14,075 bases of DNA from Jimgerdemannia flammicorona. Taxonomy: Eukaryota; Mucoromycota; Endogonomycetes; Endogonales; Endogonaceae. A program made the position numbers and the translations under genes. The stretch covers positions 1-14,075 of the forward strand of contig RBNI01004425.1 of the NCBI GenBank assembly GCA_003990745.1. Direction: 5' to 3'. Below the pieces are notes generated by a model that was given only the letters and a program-made list of their open reading frames with translations, was not told the origin of the DNA and did not search any database. Of the stretch, positions 1 to 9,588 are shown piece after piece (position 1 is the first letter of the stretch; each line of letters begins with the position of its first letter).

Positions 1-150
1 AGATACTTGGACTTACTTTATTATTATATCTATAAATATACAGTACCCCCACCCCCTGGGGGGGGTCCACTCTCCACCCCTTCACAATTAAAGACCACTA
101 GACCATTAACCACTGCAACTCTTCCACTACTCAGCATACAAATATCCTCC
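1..150 (-). mobile_element. Possible 3' end of a Tad-like LINE (very tentative)
   Basis: The first 45 bases resemble the bases just inside the poly(A) tail of the LINE at 6390-9098. Both have TACTTG(G/A)ACTT followed by CTTTATTA and then an AT-rich ATA-TTATAAA-like stretch. If they are related, this would be the 3' end of a second minus-strand element whose poly(A) tail lies just left of the window. The similarity is short, and no coding sequence is visible beyond it, so this is a weak call. Confidence 0.2.
46..65. repeat. C5-A-C5-T-G8 hairpin
   Basis: Two runs of five C are followed by a run of eight G, able to fold into a very GC-rich stem. It is striking because the surrounding several hundred bases are mostly A and T. 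No function can be assigned. Confidence 0.5.
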
Positions 151-169
151 ACTAGATACTAATAACAAC

Positions 170-736
170 TATTCTGGAGACTTTATCTTATCTATCAGCC
201 AGATATTCTTACTCTTCTTGACTCCTTGAAGTTAGATATAGAGATATAAAGGTGTGAGTTTGAAAGATATATCTACTTATAAACTACTTAGTTCTTTACT
301 TTTAAACTATTTTAATTTAAAATTTATTCACTTAAGATATTGAAATATTTAAGCAAATTATAATAGATTTTATAATATAACTTTTTTGATATTAATATTA
401 TAGTTATATTTATTAACTATTTAATTAAGATCACAGTTTTCAAATCTACTATAATCAATATTACTATACTTCAGATTGTAAAATTCTTCTTTAAGTTAAT
501 TTTTATTATTAGAGTCTACTATAAATCATTATTAGTAACTGAGATCTCAAGCTTACTAATTATTTTTAATAAGTTACTTATAAGATTTTTAAAATCTAAA
601 TTACTATATATATTTATAGTTTTATTTTTATTTTTATTTTTATCTTAATTAGTTTATTAGCTAACTAATTATATGTAATTATTCTCATATTATAGTAGTA
701 ATTAGTAATTTTTTTTAAAAAAAAAAATTAAATTTA
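170..736. other. AT-rich sequence without a recognisable gene
   Basis: All frames are short and interrupted. The stretch includes a small T-rich microsatellite with the unit ATTTTT around 619-642 and runs of T and A around 710-728. It reads as RIP-saturated, fully decayed sequence. I see no gene, RNA or regulatory site in it. Confidence 0.6.
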
Positions 737-752
737 GAAAGTTCTGAAATCT
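737..752. repeat. Left target-site duplication of the 752-1939 insertion
   Basis: GAAAGTTCTGAAATCT directly precedes the poly(T) run. It matches GAGAGTTCTGACATCT at 1940-1955 in 14 of 16 positions. The two copies lie exactly at the ends of the element defined independently by its tail and by homology to 13357-14075. This placement supports a target-site duplication made by target-primed reverse transcription. Confidence 0.65.
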
Positions 753-1939
753 TTTTTTTTTTTTTTTTTTTTTTAATAGACTTAAAGTTCTATAGATTTT
801 TATTAGAAGGAAACTTAGACTATATAGGTCAAAATTCTCTTTTATTACCTCTTGAGCACTATACTCTTATTAAATCTAAGTTAGCTATTATCTAGTAGCT
901 TAACTATACTAAATATAGTAAGACTTATATTAGTCTATATTTTATTCTGTATACCATACTCTCTCTACTATCAGGGAAAAAGTAACTATATACTAATAAC
1001 TAAAGATATATACCCTAAACCCCAATATATATATAAGACTATATTTAAGCTAAATAGAATAGCTCCTACTATTTTAAATAAAGTAACAGATAAAGAAAAA
1101 TCTCCTTCAAAGTATAGAATAGTAGATAGGATCTGGTTTTTCTTAATAAGATAAATAGAGAACTTATATATGAGATAAGAGAAGATCTCTAATATCCCAT
1201 TACTCAAGCCTATAGATCTCAATTATATTGCTATATCAGTTATCAATTTTAGTTAAGTTAGCTAAGATACTTAATTCAAATAATCTTAGGCTCTCTGATC
1301 ACTCTCAATAGCTAGAGCCCAACCTCATATATATTACCAAAAGTAGCCAAGAGTAATATCTACTATCTAACTACTTCATACTAATAAGAAGTCTCTACTA
1401 ATATAGTACTCACTTTAACCTTAATAACTATTATCAGTCTGATACTCAACTGGTTTACTATAATTACCCTTCTACTTATCTATAATAGACATCTCTCCTC
1501 CCATCTCAAGAAATAGTTATCTATATTAGAACTATATTTATTAAAAAACTCACCAAAGCTCAAAGAGCCCCACTATAGATACTGAAGACCTATAGATAGT
1601 CTATACTGATATTTAATATCTAAGATTGATTAACTCTTTATATAATCTATAATACATATACTGAGATAATATCTTATTAATGATGATAAAAGAAAGAAGA
1701 CACTACATCAAAATAAATATACCTCAAATATAGCCAAAGGTACTAGAAACTATAAAAAAGTAGAGAAAGTACTAATTCAATATTAATAAAAGAGTAACTC
1801 ATTACTATTGCTTCTCTCTTACTATTCTGCAATAAATATAGTAAACTAATTTAAGATAAAGAGGATATAAGTTATAGAAAAGAGATTTAGAAGATTGTTT
1901 ACTAAACTTTATAATTAATATAATAGTAGAGAAAGGGGT
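752..1939 (-). mobile_element. Short LINE-like retroelement, heavily RIP-mutated copy
   Basis: On the minus strand this element starts near 1938 with CCCCTTTCTCTACTATTA and ends in a 23-base poly(A) tail (T run 752-774). A 16-bp imperfect target-site duplication flanks it. The first roughly 720 bases (1938 down to about 1215) align with the plus strand at 13357-14075, starting at exactly the same base. Nearly all differences are C-to-T or G-to-A, many in the CpA-to-TpA context typical of RIP. The 5' end therefore looks complete. At about 1.19 kb it is far too short for an autonomous LINE, so it is either internally deleted or a non-autonomous, SINE-like family. No reverse transcriptase or endonuclease motif is visible, and short open frames here are accidental. 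Confidence 0.65.
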
Positions 1940-1955
1940 GAGAGTTCTGACATCT
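1940..1955. repeat. Right target-site duplication of the 752-1939 insertion
   Basis: GAGAGTTCTGACATCT is the partner of 737-752, with two mismatches. It lies between the 5' end of the short LINE-like element and the dispersed repeat R. Confidence 0.65.
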
Positions 1956-1958
1956 CTG

Positions 1959-2435
1959 TAATAACTCTTATTTCTACTTTAAGCTTATTCTTAAATATCT
2001 TAAAAAATAAGATATTACTTAAAAACTTAATATATATATATATCAAGAGACTTTTTAATTATTCTTTTTCTTAGTTATACTAAGTTGAGAAAGTATAGAT
2101 TTTTTATAGTAAAATAATATTTTTTTTTTTTTTTTTTTTAATCTTAGTTATATAAAAACTGAGTTTTACTTATATATAGACTAAATCTCTTATAATTCAG
2201 ATTAAAAGAGTTTCTTTTTTTAAATTTATATACTAGTTCTTATTCTGGTGAAAGTTAGCTAGAATTTGAGAGTTTAGTTAGAAATATTAAAGTAACTTAG
2301 ATATTATTACTAAGAACTCAGAAAAATATATATAAATATGAACTTTTTATATTTTCTACTTAATTAAGAATTGATTTATTTTAAATACAATTGCTAGAGT
2401 ATAGCTAAGTAATAGTATATATTTTAACCAAATAT
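1959..2435 (+). repeat. Dispersed repeat R, copy 1 (RIP-mutated)
   Basis: This stretch aligns, with small indels, to 9101-9580 in the same orientation. Shared landmarks are TAATAACTCTT-TTTCTA at the start, GAAGTTAGCTAG-like and GAGTTTAGT in the middle, and TTATTTT-AATA near the end. Copy 1 has T or A at most positions where the other copy has C or G. It carries an extra T tract at about 2121-2139. It contains no open frame. Whether it is a piece of an LTR, a LINE 5' region or a separate family cannot be told from two partial copies. Confidence 0.65.
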
Positions 2436-3420
2436 ATATATATGATTAATGTAATATATAACTACTCTGTTTATTTTATAAATAAATATACTATTTGTAC
2501 TTAAAATAAACTATTTGTTTTTGAAACAAATGAGTTTGAAGAGATATTGATAGAGAGGGCCTATTTGTTAGGAATAAAGTAGTAAAAGAATATCTTAATA
2601 TAATTCTCAAAGAAGATAATAAGATTAAGAGTTTGAAGAAAATACTTAAAATAAACTAAGTCAATAAAAGAGAATTGAGAATACAATATTAAAAGATAAA
2701 GCAAGAACTCAAGAAAAGTGCAAAAACTTGGAGAGGAGAAAGAGAGCAGTCAGCCTAAGAAAAAAAAAGAGACAGAAGAGCTCTAGAAGAAAAATAACTC
2801 CAAAAGTTCAAGATGAGTAATTAGAAAAAACAAAGAAGAGATAATATAAGAAATCACTCAGAGTATATCAGAAGTAATGATGGAATCTAAGAAGAAATAG
2901 AGATACCAAGAGAGAACCAAACTGAGAGGAAGTTTAGAAGGAAGTGAACTTTCTCTTTCTATAGACTTTTTTTGAGAGAGGTGATGTAAATAAGTAAGAG
3001 TAAACTCTATCAGAGTGCTAGACTTTACAACTACAGACTGTGGTATAGATCTTATACTCAAGGATATAGAGAGAGCAGAATTCAGAGGAGGTAGGGAATA
3101 TCAAAGAAGAAGACTGAGAGTATAAAGAAGTCTTAGAGAAGATAGAGGAGATAATAGAATAAGAAAGACTACTATATAACTAATTTGATAGAATATCAAT
3201 AAGTATAATAGAGGTAGCCAGAGTAGATAATATAAGACTAAGAGCTAGCAGAGCAGATACTGAGGGTACATCTATGCTTAGGGGTAGAGAAGAACTTAGC
3301 AGAGAGTGAGAATGAGTGAGAAGAGATTAATAAGACCTTAAAGAAGAAAGAGAGAAGCTGAAAACTTAGTATCTTTAGAAATAATAGTAGTAAATAAGCA
3401 AATCTTAGTATTAGTACTCT
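2436..3420 (+). other. Purine-rich decayed sequence, no recognised gene
   Basis: After an AT-rich start, the plus strand from about 2560 to 3420 is strongly A- and G-rich. Read on the plus strand it gives Lys-, Glu-, Arg- and Gln-rich peptides broken by many TAA and TAG codons, roughly as expected if glutamine codons were mutated by RIP. I could not match any frame to a known family, and purine bias alone produces such peptides by chance. A decayed gene or transposon on the plus strand is possible but not shown. Confidence 0.35.
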
Positions 3421-3472
3421 TAATGAGTCAATTTAATCTGGATTGGATTTGGATTGATTCAGATTGAATCCC

Positions 3473-3921
3473 ATCTAGATGGATTCAAATTAACCATTAT
3501 TTTGATTTCCAAATTAGACAATTAAATATTTACATCAATAACTTGATAAATAATTATTCAAATTTGATAATATTAATGTTATTTAAAAGCCTTTAATAAG
3601 GCCTATCTAATGATACCAAGACTATTGAAATCAGATCATATATTGCTGAGTTATGAAGAAAAATGTCTGAATCACTGATTTTGGAAATTATTCAATTTGC
3701 CAATTTTGGAAATTTTGTCAAATAGAATGTTTTTCTTAATATCTCGGCAACACACAATCTGATTTTAATATTCTTGATATCATTAGAAAGACCTTATTAA
3801 GGGCTTTCAAATGACATCAAGATCATCAAATTTGGATAATTATTCATTGAGTTGTTGATGTAAACATTTAATTATCTAATTTGGAAATCAAAACAATGGT
3901 TGATTCGAATCCCATCCAGAT
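3473..3921. repeat. Foldback element with two 193-bp inverted arms
   Basis: The arm at 3473-3665 is the reverse complement of 3729-3921 with scattered single-base differences and no net length difference. The loop is 63 bp. Landmarks on the left arm are ATCTAGATGG-ATTCAAATTAACC, TTTGATTTCCAAATTAGA and TAATAAGGCC. Each reappears inverted on the right. The right arm keeps two of the very rare CpG sites (3743 and 3904). The loop contains TTTTGGAAATT twice. No coding capacity is visible. The shape suits a MITE-like or foldback DNA element, but I could not identify a clear target-site duplication. Confidence 0.8.
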
Positions 3922-4603
3922 TTACTCATTTGGAGCACTACTTAGTATAAGTAGCAGTATAGATCTTGATATAGATGATCTCAGTTACTGAGACCTTAGA
4001 AGTAGTAGGAGAGAAAGTAGTAGAGACAGTATAGATGACAGTAGCAGTATATAATAACTCAGCCTTATAGAGATAAGAAAGAAAGGAGCAGTAAGTGAGT
4101 AAGAAATAATAAATAATCTCAACATTAGTAATAGAAAAAGGTGAAAAAGCTATAGAAAGAGACAGTATTAGTAAGATAGAAGATGATAAGAGCCATGAAG
4201 ACAGTATAGGTCTAGTGGAAGACAGAAGTAGCAAAAGTAATATTATATATAGCATTAGCTACAATAGTCTTCTTAATAGTAATAGAGATGGTACAGATCT
4301 TCTTAGAGAAGACTTAGTGATAGTTCTCAGAGAGGACAGAGAACTTGACAGTAGGTGATACTATAGTATTAACATTATATTAAAGATAAGTCTCCTTAGA
4401 GAAGAGGACTAGAACTGAGTAGAACTGAGTAAATAAAGGGCAGCCAGATAACCAAAGGTCAAGGGAGAGAGAGAGGGCAGCAAATGATATATAGATATTA
4501 AAGGAGATATTAATAGAGAAGAGGCAGAGGAGAAGAAAAAGAGGAGGAGAGATATCTTTATCTATAATCAAAGAAGCTATAGAGACCCTGGATGTAGATA
4601 ATA
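3922..4603 (+). other. Purine-rich decayed region with a weak plus-strand frame
   Basis: From about 3980 the plus strand can be read for several hundred bases in one frame, interrupted by TAG, TAA and TGA. It gives Val/Glu-rich and then Lys/Arg/Glu-rich sequence that continues into the left arm of the inverted repeat at 4604. Open frames on the minus strand are Leu/Ser-rich and are the expected complement of purine-rich sequence. I do not recognise a family. It could be a RIP-destroyed gene or only biased composition. Confidence 0.3.
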
Positions 4604-5443
4604 TAGCAGAGAAAAAAAAGGATATACCAAAAGTCAGAGAAGAGAGAGAATTAGAAGATCTAAGGATAAAGTCCAAGCTAAAGTCAAAAGAGATATAAGA
4701 GAGATAAGATATAGTAAAGATGAAAAAAAGAATAAGGTAAAAATTACATCTGTTATTTATTATTATATAAAAGTATAGTTCTTATATAAATATAAAGTTC
4801 TAAAAAGAAATGATATACCATAATATAGAGATAACTAAATTAGGAACCAAATATTACATAAAGATAAAAAGAGAGCCAATCTTAGAGTAAGAATAAAAAT
4901 CACAAATAAATAAATCCAAATTAAGATTAAAAAACATTCTGGCCCTCTCTAGGATCTTATATTTGCTTTAGAATATTTGATCTTTACTTTGCTCTTCTCT
5001 GCTATCTTTGGCTCTTCAGCTTCATCTCAGGCTTACTATAGCTTACTTCACTCAGTCTCTATTTCTTACTCCCACTCACTTCTTTAGAGTCTATAGATGT
5101 TTTTTAATCTCTATTTGGATTTATTTATTTGTGATTTTTATTCTAAGATTAGCTCTTTTTTTATATTTATATAATATTTAATTTCTAATTTAGTTATCTC
5201 TATATTATTATATATTATTTCTTTTTGAGATTTTATATTTATATATAAGAATTATACTTTTATATAGTAATATATAAATAATAGATACAATTTCTGCTCT
5301 ATTCTTTATCTGTCCTTATTTCTTACCTTCACCATATCTTATCTCCTCTATATCTTCTTTGATTTTGACTTAGGCTTTATCTCTAGATCTTCTGATTCTC
5401 TCTTTTCTCTAATTTCTGATATACTCTCTTCTTTCTCTATAGC
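4604..5443. repeat. Large inverted repeat, arms of about 340 bp around a 159-bp spacer
   Basis: The left arm at about 4604-4937 matches the reverse complement of about 5097-5443 with small indels. Shared landmarks include AGAAGATCTA-GATAAAG, GAGATAAGATAT, AGAGATAACTAAATTAG and AAAATCACAAATAAATAAAT. The left arm keeps more C (for example AGGAACCAAATATTACAT) where the right arm has T. The spacer (4938-5096) is pyrimidine-rich and unlike either arm. The structure could be a foldback element, or two inverted copies of one decayed sequence. No family is recognised. Confidence 0.75.
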
Positions 5444-5676
5444 TGCTAACTAGTACTAATATATCAGAATTAGTACTCTCAAATAAATTGAATTAATTTA
5501 AATCAAATTGAATTACAGTCAATTTAAATCAAATTGAATTCAAATTGAATTAAAATCTGATTTAATTTGATTTGAATTAAATTAAATATTAATTTAAGAT
5601 TCTCAGTAGCTTATATTATAAGATAATTAATTCTTTATTTCAAAGATATATCACTTGAAATTTATAAATAAATATA
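5444..5676. repeat. AATTTGAATT-type low-complexity palindromic tract
   Basis: Between about 5485 and 5595 the sequence is built from overlapping AAATTGAATT, CAATTTAAATC and ATTTGATTTGAATT units on both strands. Similar GGATTTGGATTGATTC-like wording appears next to the foldback element at about 3435-3470. The remainder is AT-rich without a gene. Confidence 0.5.
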
Positions 5677-5776
5677 TAACTAAAATTCACACTTAACTAA
5701 AATCTATACATAACTAAAATTTATATCTAACTGAAATTCATACATAACTGAAATTCACACCTAACTGAAATTCACA
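5677..5776 (+). repeat. Tandem repeat, 17-18-bp unit, about six copies
   Basis: The unit is TAACT(A/G)AAATTCAYAC followed by one or two variable bases, repeated about six times with transitions between units. It is followed by three GGTCCT-like units near 5793-5810. No coding or regulatory role can be assigned. Confidence 0.75.
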
Positions 5777-5886
5777 TATACATATATAACTCTGGTCCTG
5801 GTCCTGGTCTCAGCTATACCTGGCTATAATAGTAGCTATCTAGTAAGTATTATTATATGACCTCTTTTTCAGTAAAAGATCAGAGA

Positions 5887-6389
5887 TCAATAAATTAAGT
5901 TATTGATAGATTTTGAGAAGAATATTATGTAGTTTTTTATATCTTTTACAATTGTTATAGCTTGTTTGAGATCAACCTTTGGTTTTTGGAGTAGTAGCTT
6001 AAGTGGCAGCTTAGATGGTAGCTTGGACTTGAGTGGTAGCTTAGATAGCAGTAGTAGCTTAGACTTGGATAGTAGCTTAGGCTTAGATAGTAGCTTAGGT
6101 GACAGTAGTAACTTGGGCTTGGGCAGTAGCTTGGGCTTAAGTGGCAGCTTGGGCAGCAGTGGTAGCTTAGACTTAGGTAGTAGCTTAGGCTTGAGTAGTA
6201 GCTTAGGCAACAGTAGTGACTTAGGCTTAAATAGTAGCTTGGGCTTAAGTGATGGCTTAGATAGTAACTTAGGCTTAAGTGACAGCTTGGGCTTAAATAG
6301 TGGCTTAGGCTAGGGCAGTAGCAGCTTGGGCTTATATAAGTAGTAGCTTGGACTTAAGTGGTATCTTCAGAGGTCTCAGAAGTAGAGGC
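5887..6389 (-). pseudogene. Low-complexity Lys-Pro-Leu-Leu repeat array, possible decayed repeat protein
   Basis: On the minus strand a frame from about 6315 to 5887 encodes 5-7-residue units such as KPKLL, PKLLS and KSKLP. It ends in a non-repetitive tail of about 35 residues (KPKVDLKQAITIVKDIKNY and on) before a stop. Unit lengths are 12, 15, 18 or 21 bases, all multiples of three, which suggests past selection for a reading frame. The plus strand is also open (5966-6313) and would give Ser-Gly-Leu-Asp repeats, so the coding strand is not certain. Above 6315 the minus frame is broken by TAG and an apparent small indel. No start codon, signal peptide or known domain is visible, and no function can be proposed. 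Confidence 0.4.
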
Positions 6390-9098
6390 TTTTTTTTTTT
6401 TTTTTTTTTTTTTATAGTTACTTGAACTTCTTTATTACCAAAACATATTTATAAAATAATATATAATTCATAGATCTCATTGACCACCAATATCCTCACC
6501 CTAGGGAAAATCTACCAAGCTCTCTAAAGGACTCATCAACTAATACCAACTTTTTACTATATCTTATTATTACTCAATACCAACTGATTCTGACTCTCTA
6601 AGATAATGTCTTATATCTTCTTTACTACTCCCAGCTCCCACCATCTCCTCTGGTACCACCACTCTTATACTATCTCCCATAGAAGCCAATAATACTACTC
6701 TACCAGTTCTCTAATTCTCATCCAATATTTATTCTCAAAGACCTATTATCAGTATGAGGCCATCAGCACCTATATCTCTAAGATCTGCTCAACACTACTC
6801 TATATATTGCCAACTTCCCCCACCAGCCTCCTCCAGATGACTACACTAACAGAGTCCCCAGGTCTCTCTTCCACAAAGCCTCAGTACTCCTCCAAAATCT
6901 ACCAATAACCTTTCACTCTAGGACAGATTACCAAGATATGTATACTCTAGAGTCTAAACTATCTTCTCAGAAATTTCAGTACACTATTCACAATTCCAAC
7001 AACTATCTACCTCTATCCAATCTGTCTAATAGTTCAATATCACATTCTTTCTCAAAAACTATCACTATATAACTCAATATCTAGAGAGTACTACCTGATA
7101 TAATATAGCCATCCAACTCCAGACTCAACTCTACTCTTACATCTTCTCAATTTCAGCTATCTGCCAACTAACTGATCTTCTCTCAAGTAGTTTCATTCTA
7201 ACCCATTCCATAGTCTTAACTAATGAATATTTCTTCAATATCCTACCACATATTCTAAATAACTTCAGTCTCTATCACTATTGCTCAGGGTCAACATCTT
7301 CCTTTACCTCAGGCCCTGCCAATTCTATAGCTAGCCAGACCTCCACAATACTCCACTAGAATCTTTTATACTACATTCTGTCAACTGTTTCAATCTGGAG
7401 TAACTCTTATATATCCTTCTACTCCTTACTCCTAAGGTAAAACCTAATCTCTCAATTGTCTATTACTAATCTACCCCAACCTCTCTCTCCTAGCTCTATG
7501 AGACAGTATCTCTACTAATCTCTAAGAGCCTTTAGCTACTGCTGAAAGTCTACTAGCTTCAGGCTCCTATCAGTAATTGGCAGTACCAATGACTCTCATC
7601 CAATCTGCAGCCACTTCCCTCACCAAAGCCACCCTTTAATAACCTTCTTTAGCCACTATACTACTTATCCAAGAAAGTCCAAATGGTACTCCAGATATTA
7701 CAACTTTGGCAATCAGTATATATTCAAAACCACCACTCTCTCTATTAGGGAGAATTTATATCTAGACCAGTCTATCAATGTGCCTTCCTATTTCTGTACT
7801 ATTCCACACTACTACTCTCTTGGCAGAACTGTCTCAAATACTGAGAATCAAATATCCAAATATCTGATAGCTTCTCCTGTAAGTACAATTCATCCAAACC
7901 TACTATCAGCTCTCAAACTAGCACTAAGATCCAAAGTCTCACACTTTCTCAATTTAACTTCACTCCTGCTAGTCTCTTATATTATCCAATCTCTTCTCAC
8001 AAAATGTCTACATCTTTAATACTATCTAACCCTACTACCATATTATCTGCAAAGACTCCTAACTTCCAAACTACCTCTCCTATTTGCAGTCCAGTCAGCT
8101 ATTCTCTTAATCAGGCCAATATAGGTTCTAAAGAGAGAACATAGAGGAGGGGGTCTCCTTATAGAACTCCTCTACCCAAAGCAAACTCTAGACCATACTA
8201 GCCATTTATTAGAACTGCCCCTCTATAGCCATATACTAGTCCTATAAGTCTTTCAACCTCTGCTATACCAAACTCAATCTTCTGCAATATAGTCTCTAGA
8301 AAATACCACTACACCCTATTATATATCTTCTTCTGATCTAAGAAGACTATTCTTCTATCAATCTGACAGCTTCTACAGCCCTCTAAGATATTTTACACTC
8401 AAGCAGTACTGTCCTTAATCTGCTGTCTCTTCACAAAACCCCTCTGCTTCCCCCTTACCAGTCTGCCAATCTACTATTATATTCTCCCTTCCAAGACCTT
8501 CAAGACCAACTTCCTATTCACATTCAAAAGCATTATTGGTCTCTAGTTTTACCACACCCTCTGGTTACCTTTCTCCTTATATAATAAAGAGATCAACTCT
8601 AAGTTACTATTACCTATCTACTAGCCCTCTATCAGTATAAAGTTGACCATATCTATAAGCTAAGTACTAAACTCAGCCTGGAACTTCTTCCAAAATTCCC
8701 AAGGGATCTAGGTGATAATCCATTCAGCACTTTCTGCAGAACCCCCAATACTTTCTCTAAAGATACTCTGCTCATTACAGAAGTCTCCATCTCTGATAAT
8801 ATTATTACTAATCAGTTTAACACCAATAGAGTATCCTCAATATCTAGTATACTATTATTCCCTCTCTATCTTCATCACTTCAGAGGACCTGCCATTGCCC
8901 AGAGACCTTCTCCAGCATATCCACAATATCAGAGACCTTGACTCTATCCTTTCATAAAATAGAAGCCCAGCTATGCTACACCTTCTTAGTCTTCAAGATA
9001 CTAGATAGATACTTTGTTGACTACTCTCTTTCTTCTAATTACCAGACCCTCAGATATATCAAAAGGCTATCTACTACTATAATAACTCTTATTTCTAT
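6390..9098 (-). mobile_element. Tad-like non-LTR retrotransposon (LINE), 5'-truncated
   Basis: The element reads on the minus strand and ends in a 24-base poly(A) tail (T run 6390-6413). Its only recognisable domain is reverse transcriptase. The apurinic-type endonuclease and ORF1 that normally precede it are absent, and similarity ends where repeat R begins near 9100. That is the usual picture of incomplete target-primed reverse transcription. I could not find a duplicated target site: bases left of the tail (GAAGTAGAGGC) do not recur near 9100. The sequence is RIP-mutated but less so than 752-1939. Confidence 0.8.
6420..9000 (-). pseudogene. LINE ORF2 remnant: reverse transcriptase (RIP-inactivated)
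   Basis: This encodes the reverse transcriptase that copies LINE RNA at the target site. One frame runs from about 9000 to about 7760 with only substitutions. Upstream is a region with IPWEFWKKFQAEF (about 8705-8670). RT motifs follow in order: LLYKEKGNQ, then RPIMLLNVNRKLV (near 8550-8500), QRGFV, FLDQKKIYNRV (8344-8312), GRGVLQGDPL with the Q as TAA (8176-8148), FADN at 8053-8042 and a following GVKLN. The catalytic box is normally F/YADD; here GAT has become AAT, as RIP predicts, so the enzyme would be dead even without its stops. TAG and TAA codons mostly sit where Q or W is expected. The DQxKxYDRV and GRGVxQGDPL wording is typical of fungal Tad-type LINEs. The 3' third (7750-6420) is poorly recognisable. 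Confidence 0.85.
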
Positions 9099-9120
9099 CT
9101 ATAATAACTCTTGTTTCTAT
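9077..9120. repeat. 22-bp tandem duplication at the LINE-R junction
   Basis: CTATAATAACTCTT-TTTCTAT occurs twice head to tail, at 9077-9098 and 9099-9120, with a single A/G difference. The repeat marks the exact place where LINE similarity stops and repeat R starts. Copy 1 of R has only one such unit. Confidence 0.7.
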
Positions 9121-9580
9121 CTTCTGTAATCCTTTAAATACTTAGGAAAATAAGGTATTACTTAGAGACTTAGTATATAATATATACCAAGAAGCCTTCA
9201 GTTTGAGAAAGCACTTGCTTAAAAGTAGTTATAGTGATAGTGTCTTATCCTTCAAAGGTCTTTCTGATTTGTCCTATCTTTCAAGAGTCTTGTCTTTACT
9301 ATGTACAGACTGAATTCATCTTAGAATTCAGGTTCAATGGGTTTACTTAAGTCTTTGGGGATTTATATACTGGTCTCAGTTCTGGCAGAAGTTAGCTAGG
9401 CTTCTGGAGTTTAGTCAGAAACACTAGAGTCACTTAGATGTCATTATTAGGACTCAGGGAAATGTGTGTGTGTAGGGGGGAGACTTGATTCTTATATTAA
9501 GGACTAAACTAAAACTACTTTATTTTGAATAGAAACTAGGAGATATTTATATAAGTTGGTCTATGATTTCTGACTAAATA
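9101..9580 (+). repeat. Dispersed repeat R, copy 2 (less mutated)
   Basis: This is the better-preserved partner of 1959-2435, in the same orientation. It contains a GTGTGTGTGTAGGGGGG stretch (about 9465-9480) that has become ATATATATAAATATGAA in copy 1. It continues without a clear break into repeat A at 9589, so R and A may be parts of one repeat. No open frame or known family is seen. Confidence 0.65.
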
Positions 9581-9588
9581 TGAGTAAT

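Noticed and set aside
986..1222. 78-residue hydrophobic minus-strand open frame
   Set aside because: It lies inside the RIP-mutated short LINE-like element and is rich in Ile, Leu and Tyr because of AT composition. No family is recognised and no start context supports it.
2560..3420. A Tc1/pogo-type transposase on the plus strand
   Set aside because: The Lys/Glu/Arg-rich reading suggested a transposase C-terminus, but no DDE motif, helix-turn-helix or terminal repeats could be found.
3938..4676. Minus-strand open frames rich in Leu, Ser and Ile (3938-4255 and 4380-4676), looking like membrane proteins
   Set aside because: They are the complement of a purine-rich strand, which automatically gives Leu/Ser/Phe-rich frames. 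No defined membrane-segment pattern or family match.
5677..5776. Repeated 17-18-bp units considered as a CRISPR-like array
   Set aside because: Units are directly adjacent with no spacers, and the genome is clearly fungal in character.
7780..9129. Plus-strand open frames at 7780-8019, 8712-8957 and 8938-9129
   Set aside because: They lie opposite the LINE reverse transcriptase frame, which has recognisable motifs on the minus strand.
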